Shown piece after piece: positions 7,667-14,435 of a DNA stretch of 64,000 nucleotides. Position 1 is the first letter of the stretch. Every line of letters begins with the position of its first letter. The stretch is from assembly GCF_001514195.1 (NCBI RefSeq), contig NZ_KQ948741.1:124001-188000 (forward strand), read 5' to 3'. Made by a program: the position numbers and the translations under genes. Under the pieces are notes generated by a model. The model searched no databases, was not told where the DNA came from, and was given only the letters and a program-made list of their open reading frames with translations. Source of the DNA: Streptomyces griseorubiginosus (GTDB lineage: Bacteria > Actinomycetota > Actinomycetes > Streptomycetales > Streptomycetaceae).

Positions 7667-8929
7667 CTAGAGAACAATGCGATTCTCTTGAAGGGTCGGA
7701 ATGTCGATATCCATTTCGAGTGCTTCCGAAAGCTCTTTTCCCCAGAGCGACAGTCTGCGATGTGTGGCACTAGTCGTCTTAGTAGTCGTTTGGATAGACT
7801 CGACGAATCGTGGATTCGTTTCACACAGGGCCTGGAAGGTCCCTTCAACCGCGTCTTTTCGGTCGACTGCCGTCTCTGCTACCGACTCGTCAGTAAAGTA
7901 GTACGTCATGATGTCGAATACTGCTCGATTGAATCGACCTTCGTAACGCTCTCCCGACCAGCGGTAGAACGAATTTTCTCCGAAGATTTCGAAGGTGGTC
8001 TCAATTGCTCGATCGAATGCAACGCCTACCTCTCGAATTTCGCCTTCGTGTGCCTCCCAGCTGTCATTTAGATAGTTCACGGTGTCATCAAGGAATTTCT
8101 TGAGGTTTCCGGTGTAGTCTTCCAGTAGGTACTGAAATGCGAAGTAGCGAAGAAGGACTTCGACATCTCGCATTCGGAAGTCCGGCTTTTCGTTTCGCAG
8201 GGCTGAGCGCAGCCATTTACTGCTAGTGGCCACATCGTCCAGATAATCGGTGAAGGGGCCAGGGTGTAGCGCTTGCCGGAGTTCCTGCGGCGACAACTTC
8301 ACGCTGCCTGTGTTCAGTCGCAAGAAGACAAGATTAAGGAAGTCCTCATTCGGCCAACGTCGGACTACGACGGTCCGAATGGTTTCATTAAGGAATGCAT
8401 TCAGGTCATCCAAATGCTCGTCACTCTTCTCCATCTTATTTAGAGTAACGAGTTTCAAATCTTCGCGAACCTCAAGGCCTGTGAGAGAGAAACCCTTAAA
8501 ATCTTCGCTGCCGTCCGATACGGCGAACGAAGAGCCTGCTGCAAATTGGCGAAGGGCGAGAAGGCGCTGCTTTCCATCAAGCACGATGAACTTCCCTCTC
8601 TTGTTCTTGTCCTCGGCCAGGACGATTTGAGGGATAGGTAGCCCAAGGATCAAGGACTCGATGAAACGACTCTTCCTAGGCTTAGTCCAAGCGTCGCGCC
8701 GTTGGAAGCGAGGGTTGAGTTGAATGTTGCCGCGTCGGAGCTGGCTCAGGATCGTTTCAGCGGTCCAGTCGGTGTCTGTGACGACAGCTCGTGTGACGTC
8801 TTCTGAGCTGACCGGCTCAGTCGTGTCATCGGCCTCGCCATCGACGTCGTCCCATTCCGGCTCCTCGGCGTACGCCATGACTCCCCAATCTCGCTCACTG
8901 TCAGAGGGGCTCTGGTAGCCCGTAGTCAT
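7667..8929 (-). CDS. DUF262 (GmrS-N/ParB-like) domain protein
   Basis: 420 aa from the ATG at 8929; an internal ATG at 8878 is an alternative. An acidic head (to about residue 45) is followed by the DUF262 core: LNPRFQRRDAWTKPRKSRFI, IPQIVLAE, then FIVLDGKQRLLAL (the DGxQR motif of the ParB/Srx-like nucleotidase fold) at about 70-135, and LRLNTGSVKLSPQELR near 205. The C-terminal half is helical and unassigned; no DUF1524 His-Me nuclease motif is present, so this is not a full GmrSD. DUF262 proteins are thought to bind or hydrolyse nucleotides in type IV restriction and related conflict systems. It heads the operon with two HEPN genes and diverges from the GntR regulator. Confidence 0.9.
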   Translation of the reverse strand: MTTGYQSPSDSERDWGVMAYAEEPEWDDVDGEADDTTEPVSSEDVTRAVVTDTDWTAETILSQLRRGNIQLNPRFQRRDAWTKPRKSRFIESLILGLPIPQIVLAEDKNKRGKFIVLDGKQRLLALRQFAAGSSFAVSDGSEDFKGFSLTGLEVREDLKLVTLNKMEKSDEHLDDLNAFLNETIRTVVVRRWPNEDFLNLVFLRLNTGSVKLSPQELRQALHPGPFTDYLDDVATSSKWLRSALRNEKPDFRMRDVEVLLRYFAFQYLLEDYTGNLKKFLDDTVNYLNDSWEAHEGEIREVGVAFDRAIETTFEIFGENSFYRWSGERYEGRFNRAVFDIMTYYFTDESVAETAVDRKDAVEGTFQALCETNPRFVESIQTTTKTTSATHRRLSLWGKELSEALEMDIDIPTLQENRIVL

Positions 8930-9109
8930 ACCTTGTCAGACCCTGCGTGGAGCTGCGATGACTTTCCCTGCATCGTGCAGGTCCTCGGGCTAGGTGCATC
9001 GGGCTGTGAGAAAGGGCCGGCGGGGGCACCGTTAGGCGACGAGACTCGTTCTTCCTTGCGTGACCACCCATGGGAAGCTAGACGGGAGACGACTAGACAG
9101 GAGGCGCGG

Positions 9110-9577
9110 GTGTCCGAACGGGTCAGCCCTCGCGGGACGTTCCTCAAAGTTGCTGATGCGGTCAAGGCCCAGATCGAGGCGAATCCGGAGCAGACAGAGC
9201 TTCCGTCCATCACCGACCTCATGCGCGACTACAGCGTCTCGCGTGGAGTCGTCCTGCGCGCGTTCGGCGTGCTTCACAAAGAGGGCGCTGCGGAGCCGGT
9301 CCCGGGTGGACGTTGGCGCGCGGTCAGAGAGGGACAGCAGACCGACCGTCGGTCCCTTGCCGAGCGGCTCACCGACGTCTTCGCGGATGACGGTCTTCAA
9401 GTCGGGGCAGCGTTCCCGAGTGCTTCCGCGCTGTGCGAGAGGTTCGGTGTCTCGCGCCCGACGGTCACCAAGGCGTTGGGGAAGCTGGAAGCGGCAGGCT
9501 GGCTGTCCGAAGGGGGACAGGGCAAGGTACGGACCGTGCGGGCCCTGCCCAATCGAGAGGAGGGTTCCTCACTGTGA
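9110..9577 (+). CDS. GntR-family regulator with two winged-helix segments
   Basis: 155 aa from the GTG at 9110, chosen because AGGAGG sits 6 nt upstream; the frame is open further up but without a ribosome site. Two successive winged-helix patterns are visible: SITDLMRDYSVSRGVVLRAF (about 35-55) and SASALCERFGVSRPTVTKAL (about 105-125). There is no ligand-binding domain, so it may be a KorSA/TraR-type repressor of the element's own transfer genes. Its stop overlaps the HD gene start (GTGA). The palindrome at 14314-14335 upstream of traB is a plausible target. It diverges from the DUF262 operon, which it could also control. Confidence 0.85.
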   Translation: MSERVSPRGTFLKVADAVKAQIEANPEQTELPSITDLMRDYSVSRGVVLRAFGVLHKEGAAEPVPGGRWRAVREGQQTDRRSLAERLTDVFADDGLQVGAAFPSASALCERFGVSRPTVTKALGKLEAAGWLSEGGQGKVRTVRALPNREEGSSL

Positions 9578-10140
9578 CGGGACTGACGGAGTGGGCGTAC
9601 CCGCTCGCCGAATCGCTGCTTGCCGACCCGCTGCCGCGTCGCTGGAGGCATTCGGTCGGAGTCGCCGAGCGTGCACGCAGCATCGCGCCGATCCTGGGCG
9701 CGGACGCGGAGCTGTTGGAGGCGGCTGCGGTCCTGCACGACATCGGTTACGCACCAGACCTCGCCAAGACGGGATTCCACCCGCTTGATGGGGCTCGCTA
9801 CCTCCGGGATGTAGCGGACGCCGATGCGCGGGTCGTGCACCTTGTCGCGCACCACTCCTGTTCGTGGATGGAAGCGGACGCCAGGGGACTACGCGAGGAA
9901 CTTGAGGCCGAGTTCCGGAGAGAGAGCGCTGAGCTCAACGACGCGCTCTGCTATTGCGACATGAACACGACTCCGGACGGCACGCCCACGAATCCGGTGG
10001 ATCGCGTCAACGAGATCGCCGGTCGCTACGGGCCGGACAGCCTGATCGGTACGTTCATCCGTCGCGCTGAACCGGAGATCCTCGCGAGTACATCGCGTGT
10101 GCTCGAACGGGTCGCCGCCGTGAAGCGTCAGCCGATGTAG
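9574..10140 (+). CDS. HD-domain phosphohydrolase
   Basis: 188 aa from the GTG at 9574, which overlaps the upstream TGA, so translation is coupled to the GntR gene. HD-family residues are visible: RRWRHSVGVAERA (first His), AAVLHDIGYAP (the HD pair) at about 48-58, and HLVAHHSC. Such proteins hydrolyse phosphoesters of nucleotides. GntR-HD pairs recur on Streptomyces AICEs next to a Nudix gene, suggesting nucleotide sensing or clean-up linked to element control. The 3' end overlaps the convergent Nudix gene by 13 bp. Confidence 0.87.
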   Translation: MTGLTEWAYPLAESLLADPLPRRWRHSVGVAERARSIAPILGADAELLEAAAVLHDIGYAPDLAKTGFHPLDGARYLRDVADADARVVHLVAHHSCSWMEADARGLREELEAEFRRESAELNDALCYCDMNTTPDGTPTNPVDRVNEIAGRYGPDSLIGTFIRRAEPEILASTSRVLERVAAVKRQPM

Positions 10141-10601
10141 GGAACCGGGCGGGTCCGGTCCATGGCGTGCTCGATTCGGAGGCGCATAGTGGGGTGGACG
10201 TCCAGCTTCGACAGGTCCGATGGGTCCACCCAACGGACCTGCGTAGTCTCGTTACTTGTACGCACCTCGCCGCCGACCGGCCGCGCGCGGAAGCAGATGC
10301 TGAACTGCTGCCGCACCTCACCGTCGTCGTACTGCATCACGTGGCCCGGGTCGGTGTAGATCCCGGACATGTCGACGACTTCCGCCTTGATGCCGGTCTC
10401 TTCCCACACCTCACGCACCACCGTGTCACTGATCGACTCGCCCACGTCGTGGCCGCCGCCTGGCAGTGCCCACCTCCCGTTGTCGGATCGCTGGATCATC
10501 AGCACCTGGCCCGCGTTGTTCTGCACAAACGCGACCACGGACGGAACGACCGAGTTGGCCGGCGGAGCATCCGGGTCGTGCAAGTAGTCGATGCGTCCCA
10601 T
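10128..10601 (-). CDS. Nudix hydrolase (MutT type)
   Basis: 157 aa from the ATG at 10601 (GGGAG 7 nt upstream); a TTG at 10607 overlapping the previous stop is also possible. A complete Nudix box is present at about 50-73: GGHDVGESISDTVV then REVWEETGI, satisfying GX5EX7REUXEEXGU. It would hydrolyse a nucleoside diphosphate linked to another moiety. It forms a two-gene unit with the XRE regulator upstream; a Nudix protein encoded beside the regulator is typical of AICEs such as the pSAM2 family. Confidence 0.93.
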   Translation of the reverse strand: MGRIDYLHDPDAPPANSVVPSVVAFVQNNAGQVLMIQRSDNGRWALPGGGHDVGESISDTVVREVWEETGIKAEVVDMSGIYTDPGHVMQYDDGEVRQQFSICFRARPVGGEVRTSNETTQVRWVDPSDLSKLDVHPTMRLRIEHAMDRTRPVPYIG

Positions 10602-10603
10602 GC

Positions 10604-11362
10604 TCAAGCTCCCGTGATGTCGTGTTCGGTCACTGGCCTGGCGCCTTCCCAGGTCTGCTGAACGCTATTAGCGAACGTGTCGAACAGGCCGCCTCCGGGG
10701 AGCCGCCGCAGGTGCAGCACGGGTGCCATGTACGCGCCGATGCCGTACACGTGCGTGTTGGCAAGCATCTCGTCGTCAGCGCGGTAGATCGAGTTATAGA
10801 GCACCGTGTCATGCAAGCGGAACGTGATCTCGGGGTGACTGGTGAATAGCGGACGGTAGTTGAGCAACGCGTTGCGGATCTTGCTATCCATGACGCGGTG
10901 ACCTTCGTCGATGCCGCGTCGGATGACGGCCTCGCACGCCGGATCGCCCATCAGCACTCGGATCCGGACGCCGTTCTCGGACTTCTCCTTCAGAGTTGAG
11001 AAGAAGAGCGGGTCCTCTGCCAGATTGATACCGGCATACACAAGGATGTCGATGCGCTCCTTGGCACGCTCGCACATCTCGTGCCACAGGCCAGACGGCA
11101 CGAGGTGTCGATGCGGATAGACCGTCGTGATCTCGGCCTTGCTCAGGTCAGCCGCGGAGTCCTGAATCCGTGAGTCTTCCCACAGCGTCGTCACGTCGAC
11201 CTTGAGCGCTGCTGCCGTTGCGTACTGGTGGCGCCGGTACGGCACCTTCCCCTGCGTGATCCAGCGCTCAACGGTCTTCGGGTTGACCTTGATCTTGTCC
11301 GCGAGGTCCTGAACGGTCATGCCACGGGCCAACAGGGCCGACCGCAACCGCTCGTTGGGCAT
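10604..11362 (-). CDS. XRE-family regulator with C-terminal sensor domain
   Basis: 252 aa from the ATG at 11362 (GAAGGGG 6 nt upstream); ATG 11383 is in frame with a weaker site. An N-terminal helix-turn-helix (LADKIKVNPKTVERWI, about 20-36) is followed by a 170-residue domain (IDILVYAGINLAEDPLFFSTL...VRIRVLMGDP) of the DUF5919/phospholipase D-like kind seen in Streptomyces XRE regulators. It heads the Nudix gene and faces the 486-bp control region, where the 27-bp palindrome at 11534-11560 is a candidate operator. Probable master regulator of the element. Confidence 0.88.
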   Translation of the reverse strand: MPNERLRSALLARGMTVQDLADKIKVNPKTVERWITQGKVPYRRHQYATAAALKVDVTTLWEDSRIQDSAADLSKAEITTVYPHRHLVPSGLWHEMCERAKERIDILVYAGINLAEDPLFFSTLKEKSENGVRIRVLMGDPACEAVIRRGIDEGHRVMDSKIRNALLNYRPLFTSHPEITFRLHDTVLYNSIYRADDEMLANTHVYGIGAYMAPVLHLRRLPGGGLFDTFANSVQQTWEGARPVTEHDITGA

Positions 11363-11519
11363 CCGTACCCCTTCGTGGGACATCTAGGGAGCTCTTGACG
11401 GTAGTCAGCTGGTTGGGAGCTGTCCACGTAGGGGGTAACCAACTCCCCTGACCTGGGGCGATTCTGATTGTGCGCCAAGAAGTCCCGGCGCAAAGCCAAA
11501 GAGGTTCCGTCGCAGTACT

Positions 11520-11560
11520 TGACTGAACCCTATGCAGTACCTGTAAAACAGGTACTGCAA
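11520..11560 (+). promoter_or_regulatory. sigma70-type promoter with overlapping 27-bp palindromic operator
   Basis: TTGACT at 11520-11525, a 17-nt spacer and TGTAAA at 11543-11548 form a promoter reading right. Its -10 lies in the centre of a perfect dyad: TGCAGTACCTG (11534-11544), TAAAA, CAGGTACTGCA (11550-11560). A third half-site GCAGTACTT is at 11512-11520. A repressor bound here would block the promoter; the flanking XRE or the GntR protein are the candidates. Confidence 0.75.
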
Positions 11561-11611
11561 CGACGTCCGGAGGAAAGCCCGCGGGGTGAGTACGAAGGCA
11601 GCGTTCGTTCC

Positions 11612-11630
11612 TTGAGAACTCAACAGAGTG
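11612..11630 (+). promoter_or_regulatory. boxA-like leader sequence
   Basis: TTGAGAACTCAACAGAGTG closely resembles the conserved block found in actinobacterial rRNA leaders and spacers that acts as a boxA antitermination site. It lies about 65 bp downstream of the predicted -10 and just ahead of a GC-rich hairpin at 11641-11659, the order expected for antitermination. The function here is inferred from resemblance. Confidence 0.45.
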
Positions 11631-11640
11631 CTTTGAGATC

Positions 11641-11659
11641 GACGGGGTTTGACCCCGTC
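11641..11659 (+). terminator. GC-rich hairpin, possible attenuator
   Basis: GACGGGG (11641-11647), TTTGA, CCCCGTC (11653-11659). It follows the boxA-like block in the leader and has no U-tract. Confidence 0.4.
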
Positions 11660-11771
11660 CCCGTGACGGCCGGGTGAGGTCCGTCGGCCCCGGCAATCAG
11701 CCGTGAGGGCGCCCGATCGGATCGGGCCCGGGGCACTTGGCCTGCCGCTTCGCGCGGCGTTGGCCTGCTAC

Positions 11772-11812
11772 CGAGCGCGGCGGCTCCCGGACAGGACATC
11801 CCGCCGTGCTCG
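11772..11812 (+). ncRNA. recurring 5'-UTR hairpin, copy 1
   Basis: Stem CGAGCGCGGCGG (11772-11783) with CCGCCGTGCTCG (11801-11812), 12 pairs including one G-U; loop CTCCCGGACAGGACATC. Downstream are CCCGACG and CAGGAG before the ATG at 11849. The loop and the downstream motif are shared with copies at 12683 and 18057 while the stems differ. Confidence 0.75.
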
Positions 11813-11848
11813 CTCTTCCTTTCCCGACGCAGTCAGGAGCAGTAGCCC

Positions 11849-12661
11849 ATGACCGAGCGCATCATCCCCGTGGACGTCGTCGGCCCGATCGCCCTGGATC
11901 TGGCGATGAACACCGGCAGTATCCGCGTCGTCGTCGACCCGGCCCTGAAGCAGGCGCGCATGGTGCTGACGACAGAGGCGACCTCCGGCCCGTCCGCCGA
12001 CGCGATCCGCGACACCACCGTCAGCCTCACCGGGCAGAACCTCCGGGTCCGCGTCCCGGACGTGGCCGGCGGCACGGGTGGCAGCACCACGATCCGGGTG
12101 GGCGGCAACACCATGACCTTCTCCGGTGGCAACGGCGTACAGATCGTCAACGGCAACGTCCACATCACCGGCCACGGCGGCGGCAAGGTGTTCGTGAACG
12201 GCCGCGAGGTCACCGCCAACGGTCCGGCCGGGGACGCGGTCACGCCGATCACCGCCACGATCCACCTGCCCGCCAAGTCGGTGGCCGCGATCAGTACCAA
12301 CAGCGCGAACACCGTCGTCACCGGCACGCTCGCGCGGCTGGAGTACGACGGCACCTCCGGCACGCTGACCGCTGAGCGGGTCGGCGACCTGGAAGCCGTC
12401 GTCACCTCAGGCAGCGTCATCGTCGGCGAGGTCAGCGGCCCGCTGGACATCAACCTCACGTCCGGCAACGTCAACATCGGCGCCTACAGCGGCCATTGCG
12501 CCCGGCTGAACCTCACCTCCGGCAACGTCCGCATGGCCGCCACCGCGCAGGCCACCGGCCGCCTCACGGTCAACGCCACCTCAGGGAGCGCACGCATCAC
12601 CGGCGCCGCTCACCTGGACGTCCGCCGTCGGGTGACCAGCGGCCACGTGCAGATCAGCTAG
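11849..12661 (+). CDS. DUF4097-family beta-helix protein
   Basis: 270 aa from the ATG at 11849 (CAGGAG 10 nt upstream). The chain is almost all short beta repeats rich in Gly, Asn, Thr and Ser; the C-terminal half repeats the phrase TSGNV/TSGSV (LTSGNVNIGAYSG, LTSGNVRMAAT, NATSGSARITG, VTSGHVQIS), the pattern of DUF4097 adhesin-like right-handed beta-helices. No signal peptide, so probably cytosolic. Proteins of this kind are frequent on Streptomyces AICEs, role unknown. It has its own recurring-hairpin leader. Confidence 0.8.
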   Translation: MTERIIPVDVVGPIALDLAMNTGSIRVVVDPALKQARMVLTTEATSGPSADAIRDTTVSLTGQNLRVRVPDVAGGTGGSTTIRVGGNTMTFSGGNGVQIVNGNVHITGHGGGKVFVNGREVTANGPAGDAVTPITATIHLPAKSVAAISTNSANTVVTGTLARLEYDGTSGTLTAERVGDLEAVVTSGSVIVGEVSGPLDINLTSGNVNIGAYSGHCARLNLTSGNVRMAATAQATGRLTVNATSGSARITGAAHLDVRRRVTSGHVQIS

Positions 12662-12682
12662 CACCGCCTGACCCCCGTTCTT

Positions 12683-12725
12683 CGCGGGGCGGTCACTCCC
12701 GGACAGGACAACCGACCGCCCCGCG
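12683..12725 (+). ncRNA. recurring 5'-UTR hairpin, copy 2
   Basis: Stem CGCGGGGCGGTC (12683-12694) with GACCGCCCCGCG (12714-12725), 12 perfect pairs; loop ACTCCCGGACAGGACAACC. Downstream TCCCGACG and AAGGAG precede the ATG at 12755. It begins 22 bp after the previous stop. Confidence 0.8.
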
Positions 12726-12754
12726 CATCCCGACGTATCCAAGGAGATACCACC

Positions 12755-13051
12755 ATGCGTATGCGCACCTTCGTCGCCGGCCAAGAGGCCCACGGCGACA
12801 TCGAGTTCGCGGAACTGGCGCTCGGCATCGACGTCGACCTGTTCCGCGGGCCGCTGGAGTTCGAGACGGCCGGCGAGCGCGCGGCCCGCGAGGACGCGGC
12901 CCGCGAGATCCTCGCCGACCTGGTCGCGGAGGCGGAGGCCGGTGACGAGATCGCCGGTTGGGACGCCCTGTACGCCGACGCCCTGACCCGCACCGTGCCG
13001 TTCCTGCGTTCCGTGCGCGGCCACCGGGCCGGAACGGGGGAAGCGGCATGA
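12755..13051 (+). CDS. small acidic AICE protein, unknown function
   Basis: 98 aa from the ATG at 12755 (AAGGAG 9 nt upstream). Starts MRMRTFVAGQEAHGDIEF and has an acidic alanine-rich helix in the middle (ERAAREDAAREILADLVAEAE). I do not recognise it. First gene of a tight operon: its stop overlaps the next start (ATGA), which then overlaps the RRQRL gene, so the three products are made together, downstream of the second recurring hairpin. Confidence 0.75.
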   Translation: MRMRTFVAGQEAHGDIEFAELALGIDVDLFRGPLEFETAGERAAREDAAREILADLVAEAEAGDEIAGWDALYADALTRTVPFLRSVRGHRAGTGEAA

Positions 13052-13908
13052 GGGCCAAGACCGTACTGCCCGCCGTCGCCATGACGGCGGTGTCCATGGT
13101 GCTCACCCTGGCCGTGGTCATGATGTGGCTGGGCACGGCCGTGCCGTGGCCCGTCGCCCTGGTCGTCGGACTCGGCATCGACGGGGGATGGCTCGCCACC
13201 CTCGCCTACGAACGCCGCCTCGCCGCGCAGGGCGACCACAGCCGGATCGTCACCGCGGTCGGCTGGTTCTTCGGTCTGATCGCGGCCGGTGTCCTGGTCG
13301 CCCACGCGCTGACCGCCGAACAGTCGGCCGGCGCATGGCTGGCCGTGGCGTGGCTGCCGATCGCCGCGAAGGCACTGTGGTTGGTTCACGGGCTGTGGGA
13401 GCGCACCGCGCTTACCACCGCCGCCCTGGACGCGATCCGGGGCATTCAGCAGGAAGCACGGGATGAGGCGGCCGTGGCGCGTGCCCGGCTGCGGGCCGAT
13501 GCGGCGACCGAGGAGACCCGGCTCGCGGCCGTGACGGGGGCCGGTGCCCGCGTCGCCCGCGTACAGGCCAAGACCGCAAAGACCCTCTCCCGGGCGTGGG
13601 CGACGCTGGAAGAGGCACGGCAGGGCGAGGACACCGGCAGGGCGCTGACCAGCGTGACGAACCGCGTCACACCCGACGTCACGCCCCGCTGGGAGCTGCC
13701 GGTGTGGGGCCCCACTGAACCGGTCCCCGCGCTCTCCCTGGAGTCGGGACCCGCGCTCACCGACGCGGCCCTTGACGCGCTGGTCGACGAGATCACGCAC
13801 AGCGAGACCCCGGCCCTGTCGTATCGCGAGATGGCGGCCCGGTTTCGCCAGGCCGGTCATTCCGCCTCCGAGGTCCGGTTGCGGGCCGCGTGGAAGCGCG
13901 TGGCGTGA
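13048..13908 (+). CDS. membrane protein with helical C-domain (Spd-like)
   Basis: 286 aa from the ATG at 13048 (ATGA overlap). Four hydrophobic helices occupy about residues 5-115 (LTLAVVMMWLG; WPVALVVGLGID; VGWFFGLIAAGVLVAHAL; AWLAVAWLPIAAKALWLV). An alanine/arginine-rich coiled-coil follows (about 130-190) and a C-terminal helix-turn-helix-like end (SYREMAARFRQAGHSASEVRLRAA). This layout is common among spread (Spd) proteins of Streptomyces conjugative elements, which help plasmid movement between hyphal compartments. Confidence 0.75.
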   Translation: MRAKTVLPAVAMTAVSMVLTLAVVMMWLGTAVPWPVALVVGLGIDGGWLATLAYERRLAAQGDHSRIVTAVGWFFGLIAAGVLVAHALTAEQSAGAWLAVAWLPIAAKALWLVHGLWERTALTTAALDAIRGIQQEARDEAAVARARLRADAATEETRLAAVTGAGARVARVQAKTAKTLSRAWATLEEARQGEDTGRALTSVTNRVTPDVTPRWELPVWGPTEPVPALSLESGPALTDAALDALVDEITHSETPALSYREMAARFRQAGHSASEVRLRAAWKRVA

Positions 13909-14276
13909 GCGTGCGGTTCTGGGACCCGGACGGCACCACGTTCGGTATCCCCACCTACCCGTGGCGCCTGGCGCCGGACGGCTTGGCCACCCGCCGCCAA
14001 CTCCGGATCCGCGGACTGCGGCCGGGCGGTCAGGACATCGCGGCGCAGGTCCTGCGCCGGCGTCGCCGTCGCGGGCCGCTGACCGCGTACCTGTACCGGA
14101 TCGACCTCGCCCTACCGGTGCGGCCGATGACCCCCGCGCGGTGGGCGGCCCTGGCCAAGGCCAATGCCGCTCGCCGCCGCTGCCCCGAGTGCCACCGGGA
14201 CGCCGGATACGTCATCCCGCCCACGCTCGGCATGTGTGTGACCTGCGCTTATCCCGAGGAACAGCGCGCTACCTGA
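13905..14276 (+). CDS. RRQRL-motif zinc-binding protein
   Basis: 123 aa from the GTG at 13905 (GTGA overlap with the upstream stop). It has the diagnostic arginine-rich block TRRQLRIRGLRPGG at about 28-41, a basic stretch (RRRRRRG) near 54, and a C-terminal four-cysteine zinc site CPECH...CVTC at about 95-117. The family is found on actinobacterial mobile elements beside transfer genes; its role is unknown, with DNA or RNA binding suggested by charge. Confidence 0.85.
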   Translation: MSVRFWDPDGTTFGIPTYPWRLAPDGLATRRQLRIRGLRPGGQDIAAQVLRRRRRRGPLTAYLYRIDLALPVRPMTPARWAALAKANAARRRCPECHRDAGYVIPPTLGMCVTCAYPEEQRAT

Positions 14277-14313
14277 ATGCTCGACGAACTCACAGAGTGA
14301 GGCTTTGGCCACG

Positions 14314-14335
14314 ACTATCACGAACTCGTGATAGT
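14314..14335. promoter_or_regulatory. 22-bp palindromic operator upstream of traB
   Basis: ACTATCACGA (14314-14323), AC, TCGTGATAGT (14326-14335), a perfect 10-bp dyad about 100 bp upstream of the traB start. AT-rich compared with its surroundings. Such dyads before tra genes are bound by GntR-type repressors (KorA, KorSA, TraR) in Streptomyces plasmids; the GntR protein at 9110 is the natural candidate. The half-site ACGAACTC recurs at about 14284. Confidence 0.8.
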
Positions 14336-14406
14336 TACGGCCCCTTCCCCGCCTCACGATCGAACCCGGGTCCGGCCGCCCACCTTCCACAGCAAGCCGG
14401 CCGGAC

Positions 14407-14423
14407 CCTTCGACTCCCGAAGG
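14407..14423 (+). promoter_or_regulatory. hairpin overlapping the traB ribosome site
   Basis: CCTTCG (14407-14412), ACTCC, CGAAGG (14418-14423). The 3' arm includes the first bases of the AAGGAG Shine-Dalgarno (14420-14425), so folding would partly hide it. Could damp TraB translation, a lethal-if-overmade protein in Streptomyces. Confidence 0.4.
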
Positions 14424-14435
14424 AGCACGTACATC

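Larger units (their letters stand above)
11363..11848. other. central control region of the AICE
   Basis: 486 bp without a supported gene, between the divergent XRE gene and the DUF4097 gene. In order it contains a promoter with an overlapping palindrome (11520-11560), a GGAGG followed by a possible 9-codon reading frame from GTG near 11586, a boxA-like block (11612-11630), a GC-rich hairpin (11641-11659), a second near-palindrome GCCCGATC/GATCGGGC around 11710, and the first copy of the recurring hairpin (11772-11812). The density of signals suggests a long regulated leader. Confidence 0.7.

Noticed and set aside
8878..8878. Internal ATG as the true start of the DUF262 gene
   Set aside because: GGGGAG is only 2 nt from it, too close for a ribosome site; the ATG at 8929 was kept although its own site is weak.
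11586..11615. Nine-codon leader peptide behind GGAGG in the AICE control region
   Set aside because: The spacing to GTG is long (about 12 nt) and there are no regulatory codons; kept only as a remark in the control-region entry.
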